The notes: generated from the sequence alone by a model not told the origin. 64,000 bases of DNA from Eubacterium sp. MSJ-33 (GCF_022174665.1 NZ_CP076562.1:1472501-1536500), one strand, 5' to 3'. Positions 18,058 to 26,526 are shown, numbered from the stretch's first letter. Program-made: numbers and translations.

Positions 18058-19965
18058 TTAATCTATCCGTGGCGGTGTTCCAACACTGCCATCCGGTCTG
18101 TCACCATTTTCCGGCATCTGTCCGCCATCACCATCCGACATATCCGGTCGCTCACCGTTACCCGGCATCTGTCCGCCGTTCTCATCCGTCATATCCGACA
18201 TGTCACCATCGCCCGGTGTACCGCCTCCATGTCCCATGCTTCCCATATCCGTAAGGGAAATGGATGAAGCATCGACGAGTGCGGAATCATCTTCCTGCTG
18301 CCCATCACTTATAGACGGAATCGTGCCATCTATCTGTCCGCGGATGCTCTCTGCCCGGAGCAGGCAGAACGATTTCAACGTATCCACACCTGTTTCAAAC
18401 TCTTCATAGGTACAGAATTTTGTTGGATCCTGTTCTACATAAGTAGCAATCAGATTCTCCGTCTCTGTAATCAGATTCTCGAAATATCCGCTCTCAAAAT
18501 ACTCGGAGATAAACGTATCAAAATACGTGTGATACAGTTCCGTATAGCTCTCATCTGCAAAGATCCACGCAAGCATCGGGCGGGAATCTACCATTCCACC
18601 GGAGACCGGTGTATCGATCGGATAGTTCACCATCTGTGTTGCCGAATCGCTGCCTCCGCCACCCGCCGAGAATCCGCCAAAGGCGAGATTGTAATCCCAC
18701 GGAATCATTGAAAGCTGTCCATCTTCTTCGTACAGATAGTAATTATGGATCATCGAACCGGTATAGCTGTCGAAGTTGCAGACGAAATTATGTACGACGA
18801 AGTAGCGTATCACCTCATCTACATTTACCACATCCTCGATATCTGAATTCTCGTTCAGAGACTTCAGTGAAGCAATCAGACGTTCTTTATCCTCGTCTGT
18901 AATATCTGTCTTGGCGTTATCGAAGATGTTGCTGTAACTGCTATATTCATCATCCGAATAGATGAGCGATACATCATCACTTCCCATACTGCCTCCCGGT
19001 CCGCCTTGCTTATTGCCCATGTCACCATCCGGTTTCTGCATTTTCTGACCGTCAGACTCCGTACCTGTCGGCGGTTCCATCTTCTGTCCATCCGGTCTCT
19101 GCATATCCTGTCCACCTGTGAAAGCTCCATCCGGGCTCTGCATTCCCTGTCCACCTATGAAATCTCCATCCGGTGGCTGCATATCCTGTCCACCCGCGGA
19201 ATCTCCATCTGGCGGCTGCATTTCCTGTCCACCTGTGGATTTTCCATCTGCGGTCGCATCACTGTCACTGGCTGTATCTTCGCCAAAGAATTGCTCTGCC
19301 AGTCCCGTCTCCGAGATATCCGCACCATTTCCACGGCCGCCTCCCATCGACTGACTATCCGGCTTATAAAGTTCTCCATAGGAAGTGCCGTAGTTTCGCT
19401 CCAAGAAACTATCTTCCACGCCTTCAACTGCGAGATACAAGCCCCACGCTTCTCCATTGACGGTGATCCAGACATAGCTGCAAAGCGGTGCATCCACGCC
19501 CATATACCCCATCATCTGGTAGCACAGGTAATCTTTCATGTATGTATTATCCTGAATGATATTGTTGAGTGATAATTTGTCCAGACCATGATAGCTTTTG
19601 CCGCTGTCAAAATGGTCGAATTCAATCTTGAAGCTGTACCGATCATTGCCATATGCGGCAACCGAGCTCAGGGATGTATTGCCCTTTGCACGGATCGCAA
19701 CATTTTTATAGGCTTCGTTATCGATCACGACTGCACAGGACACATATTCCTCGTCCTCACATCCATCGATAAAGGAATCCCAATCGTCCATCACAATATT
19801 GATCGTATGCACCTTCGATGTATCAAACAGCTTCTTCTCATATCCCATCGTAATCGGAAGCTTATTCACACCCAGACTTTCCGCATTGCAGAACACGACA
19901 GTAATCAAGATTGTAAATATCAAAATGATGCAGCAAATCTTGTCAATATGTTTGCCTGTCGACAT
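18058..19965 (-). CDS. CotH kinase family protein
   Basis: A 635-residue extracytoplasmic protein with an N-terminal membrane/signal segment (about 10-28). The CotH fold is seen in VAIRAKGNTSL, SFKIEFDHF, LDKLSLNN and the catalytic-type motif SMIPWDYNLAFGG (about residue 432-444). CotH proteins are atypical protein kinases of spore coats and are also linked to polysaccharide structures. A Pro/Asp/Gly/Gln-Met-rich insert (about 228-325) interrupts the domain and includes four 13-residue repeats; a similar tail closes the protein. It starts at an ATG whose AGGAGG overlaps the DUF4956 stop codon. Last gene of the VTC-DUF4956-CotH operon. Its substrate is unknown; CotB, the Bacillus target, is not encoded here. 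Confidence 0.85.
   Translation of the reverse strand: MSTGKHIDKICCIILIFTILITVVFCNAESLGVNKLPITMGYEKKLFDTSKVHTINIVMDDWDSFIDGCEDEEYVSCAVVIDNEAYKNVAIRAKGNTSLSSVAAYGNDRYSFKIEFDHFDSGKSYHGLDKLSLNNIIQDNTYMKDYLCYQMMGYMGVDAPLCSYVWITVNGEAWGLYLAVEGVEDSFLERNYGTSYGELYKPDSQSMGGGRGNGADISETGLAEQFFGEDTASDSDATADGKSTGGQEMQPPDGDSAGGQDMQPPDGDFIGGQGMQSPDGAFTGGQDMQRPDGQKMEPPTGTESDGQKMQKPDGDMGNKQGGPGGSMGSDDVSLIYSDDEYSSYSNIFDNAKTDITDEDKERLIASLKSLNENSDIEDVVNVDEVIRYFVVHNFVCNFDSYTGSMIHNYYLYEEDGQLSMIPWDYNLAFGGFSAGGGGSDSATQMVNYPIDTPVSGGMVDSRPMLAWIFADESYTELYHTYFDTFISEYFESGYFENLITETENLIATYVEQDPTKFCTYEEFETGVDTLKSFCLLRAESIRGQIDGTIPSISDGQQEDDSALVDASSISLTDMGSMGHGGGTPGDGDMSDMTDENGGQMPGNGERPDMSDGDGGQMPENGDRPDGSVGTPPRID
19107..19236 (-). 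repeat. 39-bp coding tandem repeats in the CotH gene
   Basis: Four units begin CCTGTCCACC (plus strand) at 19107, 19146, 19185 and 19224, spaced exactly 39 bp, encoding 13-residue repeats of the type GGQDMQPPDGDxx. Confidence 0.85.
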
Positions 19966-19976
19966 CGCATCACCTC

Positions 19977-20645
19977 CTAGAGAAATTCTCCGTTGAAGCT
20001 GACGAGCGATGCACTGCTCACACCGTCCATCTCCGATAGAATATTTACAAAGTCTGCATTATCGTCCTTCATACGCACCTCCAGATTCAACTCCACATGT
20101 CCCGGCTGTGCAACCTTGCTTTTAACTACGCATTTTTTCACCTGTTTCTCCATGAACTCACGTACCTTCACCTCGCTGTCGTGTCCGTCGCACTGTACGA
20201 TCAGGATGTATGGGTGTACATGTGATTTTCGGTTGACAAACACAAGAAGCATCACACCAATGAAAATACTTCCGATCAATGCAAGTGGAAGCATACCTGC
20301 CGCAAGCACAATGCCGACCGCAATCGACCAGAACAAAAATGCAATATCAAGCGGATCTTTGATTGCCGCACGGAAACGCACGATAGAAAGCGCACCAACC
20401 ATACCAAGTGACAACACCACGTTCGAAGTTACCGCCAAGATCACGACAGTTGTGATCATCGTGAGCGCGACCAGCGTCACACCAAATCCCGGCGCATACA
20501 TGACACCGGAGTATGTCTTCTTATAAACAAAGAAAATAAACATACCGATTCCAAATGCAAGCACCAGTGCAATCACCATATCCAGAATACTCACGCTCGC
20601 TATATTCTCCAAAAAACTTGACTTAAAAACATCTCCAAATCCCAT
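19977..20645 (-). CDS. DUF4956 membrane protein
   Basis: A 222-residue protein with four hydrophobic segments in the first 130 residues (for example MVIALVLAFGIGMFIFFVY and LALIGSIFIGVMLLVFV) and a cytoplasmic alpha/beta C-terminal domain (about 140-222). A conserved LSIVRFRAAIKDPLDIAFLF lies between segments. This is the DUF4956 family, commonly encoded beside VTC polyphosphate polymerase and CotH genes; function unknown. It sits between those two here, 11 bp before CotH and 48 bp after VTC. Confidence 0.88.
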   Translation of the reverse strand: MGFGDVFKSSFLENIASVSILDMVIALVLAFGIGMFIFFVYKKTYSGVMYAPGFGVTLVALTMITTVVILAVTSNVVLSLGMVGALSIVRFRAAIKDPLDIAFLFWSIAVGIVLAAGMLPLALIGSIFIGVMLLVFVNRKSHVHPYILIVQCDGHDSEVKVREFMEKQVKKCVVKSKVAQPGHVELNLEVRMKDDNADFVNILSEMDGVSSASLVSFNGEFL

Positions 20646-20693
20646 AGGTTTCCTCCTTTTTTCTTCCTGTCATTTTCATTTTATCTGCTGTTT

Positions 20694-21374
20694 CTAACCT
20701 GCATATTCATACGCCCGGCACGCCGCGTATTTCGAGAAGCTCTGTGTGCCCTGATTTCCAAGCTGGACTGCACTACGGATACAATCCGGCAGGTATGCGT
20801 CCCATTTCACTTCCAGAATCCGGTGATTCTCGATAATCGGAAGCGTAACACATTCTGCATTCAGAAAATCCAACCCACACATGCCGGTTCGTATATCGTA
20901 GTCCATCGTCACCCGTACATTTCCAGGTGCATAGGTAAATGCTTCCCGCGTGTAATCGACGATTGTCTTCGGCCGCAGTTCCTGATTCACAAGCTTCGTG
21001 TAGAATTCCCGTAGCAACGGTTCTTCCGACTTCTGCAGCCACGCGACATCGCCGCGCAGAATCTGCGTCACCTGCTCTGCCGTCACCTGCACACTCTGTT
21101 TGCAGGATAGTCCGTTGATCTTCGATTTCTTCTCCAGATGAATCACGGATGTATCGCCATCATAATAGCGCAGGCGATATTTCTCCCTGCAGTTCACGCC
21201 ATTGATTTTCTCCATAAACGCTTTATCGTACAGATTGTCAAAATACAGGCTGCGAATGTGGTATTTTCCATGATTGCCATGCGCATCTGCATGGGCGACA
21301 GTGTTCAGGCGTCCACGCAAGCAAAGCATATCGCCATAGGTTATCTCATGTTTTAGTTCGTGTCTGTAATTCAT
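20694..21374 (-). CDS. VTC domain polyphosphate polymerase-like protein
   Basis: A 226-residue protein of the VTC family, the catalytic fold of yeast Vtc4 that makes polyphosphate from ATP. Tunnel-lining motifs of the triphosphate tunnel fold are visible: YRHELKHEI (about 3-11), HIRSLYFDN, REKYRLRYYDG, IHLEKKSKINGLSCK, TIVDYTREAF and a C-terminal ILEVKWDAYLPD. The basic and acidic residues expected in the tunnel look intact. It is first in the operon with DUF4956 and CotH, behind an activator-type promoter. Catalysis is inferred from the family. Confidence 0.85.
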   Translation of the reverse strand: MNYRHELKHEITYGDMLCLRGRLNTVAHADAHGNHGKYHIRSLYFDNLYDKAFMEKINGVNCREKYRLRYYDGDTSVIHLEKKSKINGLSCKQSVQVTAEQVTQILRGDVAWLQKSEEPLLREFYTKLVNQELRPKTIVDYTREAFTYAPGNVRVTMDYDIRTGMCGLDFLNAECVTLPIIENHRILEVKWDAYLPDCIRSAVQLGNQGTQSFSKYAACRAYEYAG

Positions 21375-21430
21375 AGTCTCACCTCCCGATCTTATGTCGT
21401 ATCGTTGCAGGATTTCCTGCTCTGATCATG

Positions 21431-21461
21431 AGTATACGGGGGCAACCTTAAATTTACCTTA
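21431..21461 (-). promoter_or_regulatory. Direct-repeat activator promoter of the VTC operon
   Basis: On the reverse strand TAAGGTA (21455-21461) and TAAGGTT (21444-21450) lie 11 bp apart, with TATACT (21431-21436) 7 bp further on. Spacing and -10 box are the same as at 14312-14342 before the beta-helix lipoprotein. Confidence 0.65.
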
Positions 21462-21486
21462 GAAAATCTAAATGAAATATTCTCTA

Positions 21487-21515
21487 TTGACATAAATGTA
21501 TGTATAGTGTATGGT
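21487..21515 (+). promoter_or_regulatory. Promoter of the gntR-ABC operon
   Basis: TTGACA (21487-21492), 17-bp spacer, TATGGT (21510-21515). The start codon of the regulator follows 38 bp downstream. Confidence 0.6.
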
Positions 21516-21531
21516 GTGTATATACATACAT
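21496..21531 (+). promoter_or_regulatory. Probable operator for the YtrA-type regulator
   Basis: An 11-bp inverted repeat, ATGTATGTATA (21496-21506) and TATACATACAT (21521-21531), brackets the -10 box of the gntR promoter. Its place suggests autorepression by the GntR protein encoded immediately downstream. Confidence 0.6.
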
Positions 21532-21552
21532 CACACTTTAAGGAGGCTTGGA

Positions 21553-21927
21553 ATGAAAATCCTTATATCAAATACATCCGATTCTCCGCTTTATCAGCAG
21601 ATCGAAGAACAGATTATCGATGCTATTTTAAAGGGTGAATTAGCGGAAGGTGAAGCCTTACCGTCCATTCGAACATTTGCCAATGATTTGAAGGTAAGTA
21701 TTTTGACAATACGACGGGTTTACGATGATCTAGAAAAAGAGGGCTTTGTAAATAGTCAGGTCGGTATCGGAACTTTTGTTTCTACTACAAATATAGACCT
21801 TTTAAGGGATTCGAAACGACGAATCATAGAACAAAAAATGCTGGATATGATACAGACCGCAAAATCTCTTGGAATCACACAAGAAGAGTTAAACGATATG
21901 ATGAATATTCTATATGAGGAGGACTAA
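21553..21927 (+). CDS. GntR family (YtrA subfamily) transcriptional regulator
   Basis: A 124-residue protein: winged helix-turn-helix of the GntR type (about residues 10-75, with PLYQQIEEQIIDAILKGEL and LPSIRTFANDL) and only a short helical tail for dimerisation, as in the YtrA subfamily that controls neighbouring ABC transporters. The start at 21553 has AAGGAGG nine bases upstream; an in-frame ATG 14 codons earlier lies in the promoter. Encoded just before its ABC transporter genes, overlapping operator sites are visible at 21496-21531. Confidence 0.9.
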   Translation: MKILISNTSDSPLYQQIEEQIIDAILKGELAEGEALPSIRTFANDLKVSILTIRRVYDDLEKEGFVNSQVGIGTFVSTTNIDLLRDSKRRIIEQKMLDMIQTAKSLGITQEELNDMMNILYEED

Positions 21928-21928
21928 A

Positions 21929-22786
21929 ATGGAATACATTTTAGAGATTACAGGGTTGAACAAAAGCTATCCGGGCTTTTCTCTGCAAGATATTTCATTT
22001 GCATTGCCTGATGGGTGCATCACAGGCTTTATCGGAAAAAACGGAGCCGGAAAAACAACCACACTCAAGTCTATTTTAGGGCTGGTTCCTAAAATATCCG
22101 GTACGATCAAATGGTTTGGAATGGATTTATCTTCCAACGAAAAAGAAATTAAAGAACGAATCGGAATTGTTCTCGATGATGGCGGTTTCTATGATGAATT
22201 GACCTTATCCGAGATGAAAAGCATCATAGCTTCCGCATACAAATCATGGAGTAATGATGATTATAACATGTATCTTGCGCGATTTTCACTTAACCCGAAG
22301 CAGAAGATCGGCACCCTGTCAAAGGGTATGCGAATGAAATATGCTCTGGCACTTGCCTTATCCCATAAAGCAGAATTTCTGATTATGGACGAGCCAACCA
22401 GTGGTCTTGATCCGCTTATCCGAAATCAGTTGTTAGAGATCCTGAAAGAGTTTATGGATAACGGCGGACGCGGCGTGTTCTTTTCGACACACATAACGTC
22501 TGATCTGGATAAAATTGCAGATACGTTAATCATGATTGATGAAGGGCATATTGTTTTTCAGGAAGAGAAAGACAATTTATTGGATCGTTACAGAATCGTA
22601 AAAGGCGATGTAGCAGATTTATGTCCGGATACCGAAAAACTATTGATGAATATTGATAAAACACCGTTCGGTTTCACCGCGATTACCAAATATGCGGATG
22701 ATCTCAGAAAGCTCATGCCAGACTGCATGCTCGAACGGCCATCCATCGAAGATATCATGCTCAGCAATATCAAAGGAGGGAACTAA
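21929..22786 (+). CDS. ABC transporter ATP-binding protein
   Basis: A 285-residue ATPase with Walker A GFIGKNGAGKTT (about residue 36-47), signature region GTLSKGMRMKYALALAL, Walker B FLIMDEPTSGLDP and H-loop STHI. The signature is LSKGM rather than LSGGQ, as is common in YtrB/BcrA-like exporters. Start chosen at 21929 with GAGGAGG six bases upstream; it begins one base after the GntR stop. Works with the permease encoded next. Confidence 0.93.
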   Translation: MEYILEITGLNKSYPGFSLQDISFALPDGCITGFIGKNGAGKTTTLKSILGLVPKISGTIKWFGMDLSSNEKEIKERIGIVLDDGGFYDELTLSEMKSIIASAYKSWSNDDYNMYLARFSLNPKQKIGTLSKGMRMKYALALALSHKAEFLIMDEPTSGLDPLIRNQLLEILKEFMDNGGRGVFFSTHITSDLDKIADTLIMIDEGHIVFQEEKDNLLDRYRIVKGDVADLCPDTEKLLMNIDKTPFGFTAITKYADDLRKLMPDCMLERPSIEDIMLSNIKGGN

Positions 22787-23422
22787 ATGTTACTTCAATT
22801 AGTGAAAAAAGAGTTTCTAATTGTAAAGAAATATGTACTGCTCATGGCTGCAGTCTGTATCCTATTTCCAATATTTTTGCTATGGCGTATGCCGGAATTC
22901 GCCGGAATATTCGGATTTGGATTAGTGACTGTTTTCTCGATTTTGATGCTTTTGCAATATGTTTCTCTAAAAGAAACGCAATATCCAAAAGCATCCACGT
23001 TACTGTGTGCATTGCCATTTTCAAGGAAAAACATTGTGCTGTCGAGATATATTTTTTGCATCGTGATCTATTTCGCCTGCTGTTTGATTTTTGGAATCGA
23101 AGCACTTTTGTTTCCAACACTTCAAAGCGTAGGCTGCAGAATCCCAATTGTGCTATTCCTGCTTGTGTCACTGTGTTTAAGTATCTACCTGCCAATCCAA
23201 TACAAAGTTGGATATGAAAAGACAAAATTATTCTTCACAGTCCTTATCACGGCAACCCCTGTTGGATTTGCCCAATTAATGAAAAAAGGGATAAACCTGA
23301 AATTTTTATCCAATATTCACCCTGCACTTTTACTGCTTGGAAGCTTGATCATAAGTGCACTGCTTTTAATAATATCTTCTATCGTGTCTATAAAAATATA
23401 TAGAAAAACCGAATTAGCATAA
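22787..23422 (+). CDS. ABC-2 type transporter permease
   Basis: A 211-residue membrane protein with six hydrophobic segments, typical of single-domain ABC-2 permeases paired with YtrA regulators. It starts immediately after the ATPase stop codon, with AAAGGAGGG upstream inside that gene. Cargo unknown; YtrA-type systems often respond to cell-wall-active compounds. Confidence 0.85.
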   Translation: MLLQLVKKEFLIVKKYVLLMAAVCILFPIFLLWRMPEFAGIFGFGLVTVFSILMLLQYVSLKETQYPKASTLLCALPFSRKNIVLSRYIFCIVIYFACCLIFGIEALLFPTLQSVGCRIPIVLFLLVSLCLSIYLPIQYKVGYEKTKLFFTVLITATPVGFAQLMKKGINLKFLSNIHPALLLLGSLIISALLLIISSIVSIKIYRKTELA

Positions 23423-23447
23423 CAAGAAGAAATAAGATAGTTTCAAA

Positions 23448-23478
23448 AAGAGAGGATCAAGCTAAATCCTCTCTTTCT
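23448..23478. terminator. Bidirectional terminator
   Basis: AAAGAGAGGAT / ATCCTCTCTTT hairpin between the ABC permease (rightward) and the sensor kinase (leftward), with T/A tracts on both sides. Confidence 0.85.
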
Positions 23479-23480
23479 TA

Positions 23481-24848
23481 TTATAATTCTACTTTGAATA
23501 CAATCCGATTGCCATCCTTGTACTCAGCAGAAATTTTTCCTTTGTGGTTTTGTACGATGGCTCGGGCAACGGATAAACCGATGCCGTAGCCGCCACTCTT
23601 CTGGGTACGTGCTGCATCTGAGCGGTAGAAGCGATCGAAAAGCCGGTCTGCTTCCACATCTGGCAGCTTCTCGCATGTATTTTCACAGCTAAGCATTACT
23701 TCCTTGCCACGTTTTGCAAGCGTAAGCACAATGTCCGCCTGCTCAATAGAATACTTAATCGCATTGTCCAGCAGGATCGTGAGAAGCTGTGTCATCTCCT
23801 CACGGTTTGCATGCAATTTGATATCTGAAGCAATCTTCGTCTGCAGTTCAATCTTTTTCAGCTTCGCGGATTCCACGAACGAGTCTGCCACTTCCTTCGT
23901 GAGCTTGCTCATATCCAGATCAGTCATCACGACCGGTGCCGTTCCTTCTTCCATCCGCGCCAGAGTAAGCAAATTCTTCATTAGTCCCGACAGGCGTTCG
24001 GTCTGTTTGCGAATGTTCTTGCTCCATTTGCTCTCACCGTTATGCAGCTCCATCGCCTCTGTGTTCGCGAGAATAATCGCAAGCGGTGTCTTGATCTCAT
24101 GTCCGGCATCTGTGACAAATTGCTTCTGTTTCTCCAGATTCTCTGCAATCGGTCGGATCGCACGCTTGGAAAGCGCAATCACTAAAAGCAACATCAAGCC
24201 CCAGCCGACAACAAAAATCAGGCTGGATATAAGCAGCACTGCCAGCATGGATTGCCGGTCACTGCCCACATTCAGAAATACAATATTCGTGCCGCGTCCA
24301 TCCTTCGATGACTGCACTCTGTAACGAAACTCTTCCTTCTTGCCAGAGGTCTTTCCAGATGCATAAACTTCACTCGCATATGCATTGGCTGTCTCTTCGT
24401 CCACGGAGGAAATGTTATTTACATCCGTATAGACGATCTTCCCATCCATGTCAAACCGCACAAGGAAATATCGTGCTGCCATCGCCATGTCCTCGCTGAT
24501 CTCTGGATTAAAGAGATTCGGACGTTTGTCATCCTTTGCTTCTGGTGGTTCTGGCTGATTGTCTGTCGCCCCAGTCTCTGGTACTGGCAATTCCATCTGG
24601 TTCTGATCTGCCCCGCCTGTCACCGGTGGCTCCGGCATTCCATCTGTCACCGTTGCAAGCTGCGGATTGCCTGCGTTATCCCCCGGTCGCATTCCATCAT
24701 TTTCGACCAGCATGGTAAGCGTGTTATTCATCTCATTTCGAAGTCGGCTGATATTAAATACGTTGACCGCGCCAAGCGTCACAACGAGCAGCACAGTGAT
24801 TGCAATCATCGCTGTAATTATGAACTTCTTCTGTAACGTCTTAACCAA
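23481..24848 (-). CDS. Sensor histidine kinase
   Basis: A 455-residue membrane kinase. Two membrane segments (about 10-32 and 203-226) flank an extracytoplasmic domain that contains a Pro/Glu/Gly/Asn-rich stretch. The HisKA box is DAGHEIKTPLAIILAN, the N box LLDNAIKYS, and the G2 box GYGIGLSVARAIV. It starts at TTG, with GAGGTGG upstream, one base past the end of the response regulator gene. The Pro-rich extracytoplasmic stretch resembles linkers of the nearby CotH and beta-helix proteins, so it may control them; that is inference. Confidence 0.92.
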   Translation of the reverse strand: MVKTLQKKFIITAMIAITVLLVVTLGAVNVFNISRLRNEMNNTLTMLVENDGMRPGDNAGNPQLATVTDGMPEPPVTGGADQNQMELPVPETGATDNQPEPPEAKDDKRPNLFNPEISEDMAMAARYFLVRFDMDGKIVYTDVNNISSVDEETANAYASEVYASGKTSGKKEEFRYRVQSSKDGRGTNIVFLNVGSDRQSMLAVLLISSLIFVVGWGLMLLLVIALSKRAIRPIAENLEKQKQFVTDAGHEIKTPLAIILANTEAMELHNGESKWSKNIRKQTERLSGLMKNLLTLARMEEGTAPVVMTDLDMSKLTKEVADSFVESAKLKKIELQTKIASDIKLHANREEMTQLLTILLDNAIKYSIEQADIVLTLAKRGKEVMLSCENTCEKLPDVEADRLFDRFYRSDAARTQKSGGYGIGLSVARAIVQNHKGKISAEYKDGNRIVFKVEL

Positions 24849-24849
24849 T

Positions 24850-25524
24850 TTATTCCACCTCTACAAGCCGATATCCAATTCCCCGTTTTGCCTGAATCTC
24901 CACATGTACATTTAACGCCTGCAACCGTTTCCGCAGATACGATATGTACACCCAGACTACGCCAACCTCGGCATCCGTGTCAAAGCCCCATACTTTCTCT
25001 AACAGGCTTTCCGTCGACATATAAATGCCCTGATTGAGCATAAAGACTTCCATCAACTGATATTCCAGCTTCGGCAATACAAACGACTGTCCATTCCCGC
25101 TTAATTCATACGTGTGCATGTTGAGCGACAGATCGCCGCATTTCACAATGTCCGGTGTGAACTCTTCCTTACGCCGGAGCATTGCCCGGATACGTGCAAG
25201 CAGCTCGCCCATCGCAAACGGTTTCGGAAGATAATCGTCGGCTCCCATATCCAGCCCTGCAATCCGGTCTTCAACCTCTGCCTTTGCCGTAAGCAGCAGC
25301 ACCGGTGTCCGGTCACCGCGGCTCCGCAGCTTCTGCAGCACCTCTAATCCACTCATCTTCGGCATCATAATATCCAATATGATGCCATCGTATTCACCGA
25401 TCGTTGCATAATCAAGTGCTTCTTCCCCATCAAATACAGCATCCACCGTATACTTGTGATAGGTGAGAATGTCGACCAACGCCTCGGACATATCTACTTC
25501 ATCTTCTGCAAGTAATAATTTCAT
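24850..25524 (-). CDS. OmpR-family response regulator
   Basis: A 224-residue regulator: receiver (about 1-115; acidic pocket EDE, phospho-Asp in DGIILDIMMPKMSG, Lys in LPKPF) and OmpR/PhoB winged helix (about 125-222). The start ending at 25524 has AAAGGAGGAAC upstream; the frame stays open upstream but runs through tRNA-Pro and is rejected there. Pairs with the kinase encoded next. Candidate activator of the two TAAGGTT-type promoters. Confidence 0.94.
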   Translation of the reverse strand: MKLLLAEDEVDMSEALVDILTYHKYTVDAVFDGEEALDYATIGEYDGIILDIMMPKMSGLEVLQKLRSRGDRTPVLLLTAKAEVEDRIAGLDMGADDYLPKPFAMGELLARIRAMLRRKEEFTPDIVKCGDLSLNMHTYELSGNGQSFVLPKLEYQLMEVFMLNQGIYMSTESLLEKVWGFDTDAEVGVVWVYISYLRKRLQALNVHVEIQAKRGIGYRLVEVE

Positions 25525-25564
25525 GCGGGTTCCTCCTTTCCTCCTAAAAATGGGTACAAAAAAA

Positions 25565-25638
25565 TCGGTGCGACGGGATTCGAACCCACGACCTCTGCGT
25601 CCCGAACGCAGCGCTCTACCAAGCTGAGCCACGCACCG
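25565..25638 (-). tRNA. tRNA-Pro (anticodon CGG)
   Basis: Full cloverleaf on the reverse strand: acceptor CGGTGCG/CGCACCG, D arm, anticodon stem CTGCG/CGCAG with loop TTCGGGA, and T loop TTCGAAT. CCA is not encoded. Seven T residues directly follow the discriminator base. The response regulator gene starts 40 bp downstream. Confidence 0.96.
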
Positions 25639-25667
25639 ATAAATTGGAGATAAATCCAACATTTGAC

Positions 25668-25696
25668 ATGATAGCACAGATGCCCCGAAAAATCAA
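25668..25696 (-). promoter_or_regulatory. Promoter of tRNA-Pro
   Basis: TTGATT (25691-25696) and TATCAT (25668-25673), 17-bp spacer, about 30 bp upstream of the tRNA. Confidence 0.55.
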
Positions 25697-25725
25697 TTCA
25701 AAATTCGATAGAAGCAGGCATTATT

Positions 25726-26433
25726 TTACCATCCATCAATATGAGCACGCTGAATCGCCGCAAACATCCGGCTCTTCGCCTTCGGAAATTCCTCCTCTAT
25801 CCGCGCTAACATCTGCTTTGCAGCCTCCCGCTTTGTCGCACCATCCACCGGGCATAAGTTCTTTACCACCGGAAGCTGATACCGTCGCATAAATCCACGT
25901 ACCTCCGCCTCCGTCACATACACAAGCGGCCGGATCAGATCCAGCTCTGTGCCATCGAGATGTGTCACCGGCGAGAATGTATGCACCCTGCCTTCTAATA
26001 CCTGTGACATCAGAAATGTTTCCACAACGTCATCCTTGTGATGCGCATATGCAATCTTGTTGCATCCCATTCGGAGTGCGGCCTCATTAAATGCGCCCTT
26101 CCGCAGCTTCGCACAGAGCGGACACATCCGCTTCTCCTGCCGCTCCATCAGTATTGGAAATATCTGCGTCGGGATGATTTCATATGGAACATTCAACGAC
26201 TCGCACAGTTCTTTCACCTTAGAGAAATCCATATTCCCTACGCCGGTATCAACTGTGATCGCTGCCACATCATATTTCTTCGGATAAAATTTTCGCATTC
26301 CAGCCAGTGCATACAGGAGTGTCAGACTGTCCTTCCCGCCAGAGATACCGATTGCAATCTTGTCGCCCTCTTCGATCATCTGGTAAGCATCCACTGCCTG
26401 CCGCACCTTGCTGTATAATTTCTGTAATTCCAT
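25726..26433 (-). CDS. TtcA-family tRNA 2-thiocytidine synthetase-like protein
   Basis: A 235-residue PP-loop ATPase: SGGKDS at about residues 31-36, the CxxC motif RMCPLCAKLRKGAF (about 101-114) and a third cysteine in NLCPVDGATKRE, which in TtcA hold an iron-sulfur cluster for sulfur transfer to C32 of tRNA. I take the ATG ending at 26433 (MELQKLYSKVRQ). There is no Shine-Dalgarno before it; instead TATAAT lies six bases upstream, so the mRNA may be leaderless. Confidence 0.85.
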   Translation of the reverse strand: MELQKLYSKVRQAVDAYQMIEEGDKIAIGISGGKDSLTLLYALAGMRKFYPKKYDVAAITVDTGVGNMDFSKVKELCESLNVPYEIIPTQIFPILMERQEKRMCPLCAKLRKGAFNEAALRMGCNKIAYAHHKDDVVETFLMSQVLEGRVHTFSPVTHLDGTELDLIRPLVYVTEAEVRGFMRRYQLPVVKNLCPVDGATKREAAKQMLARIEEEFPKAKSRMFAAIQRAHIDGW

Positions 26434-26439
26434 ACCCGC

Positions 26440-26468
26440 ATTATAATACAAAACTCCCATCCGCTCAA
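26440..26468 (-). promoter_or_regulatory. Promoter of the ttcA-like gene, within a terminator hairpin
   Basis: TTGAGC (26463-26468), 17-bp spacer, TATAAT (26440-26445). The predicted start point falls on or next to the A of the ATG at 26433. Confidence 0.55.
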
Positions 26469-26484
26469 CACGGATGAGAGTTTT
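26450..26484. terminator. Terminator after the giant surface protein gene
   Basis: 14-bp inverted repeat AAAACTCCCATCCG (26450-26463) / CGGATGAGAGTTTT (26471-26484), one G-U wobble, 7-base loop. It follows the 1661-residue gene read leftward and overlaps the ttcA promoter. Confidence 0.75.
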
Positions 26485-26526
26485 TTGCTTTGCACTTATA
26501 ATTCTTCAATTGCTTATACGCGCCTA

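Noticed and set aside
19107..19236. Regulatory iteron-like repeats
   Set aside because: They are in frame within the CotH gene and encode 13-residue protein repeats.
25525..25677. An N-terminal extension of the response regulator
   Set aside because: The open frame runs through tRNA-Pro; the ATG at 25524 has a strong AGGAGG site and gives the normal receiver start.
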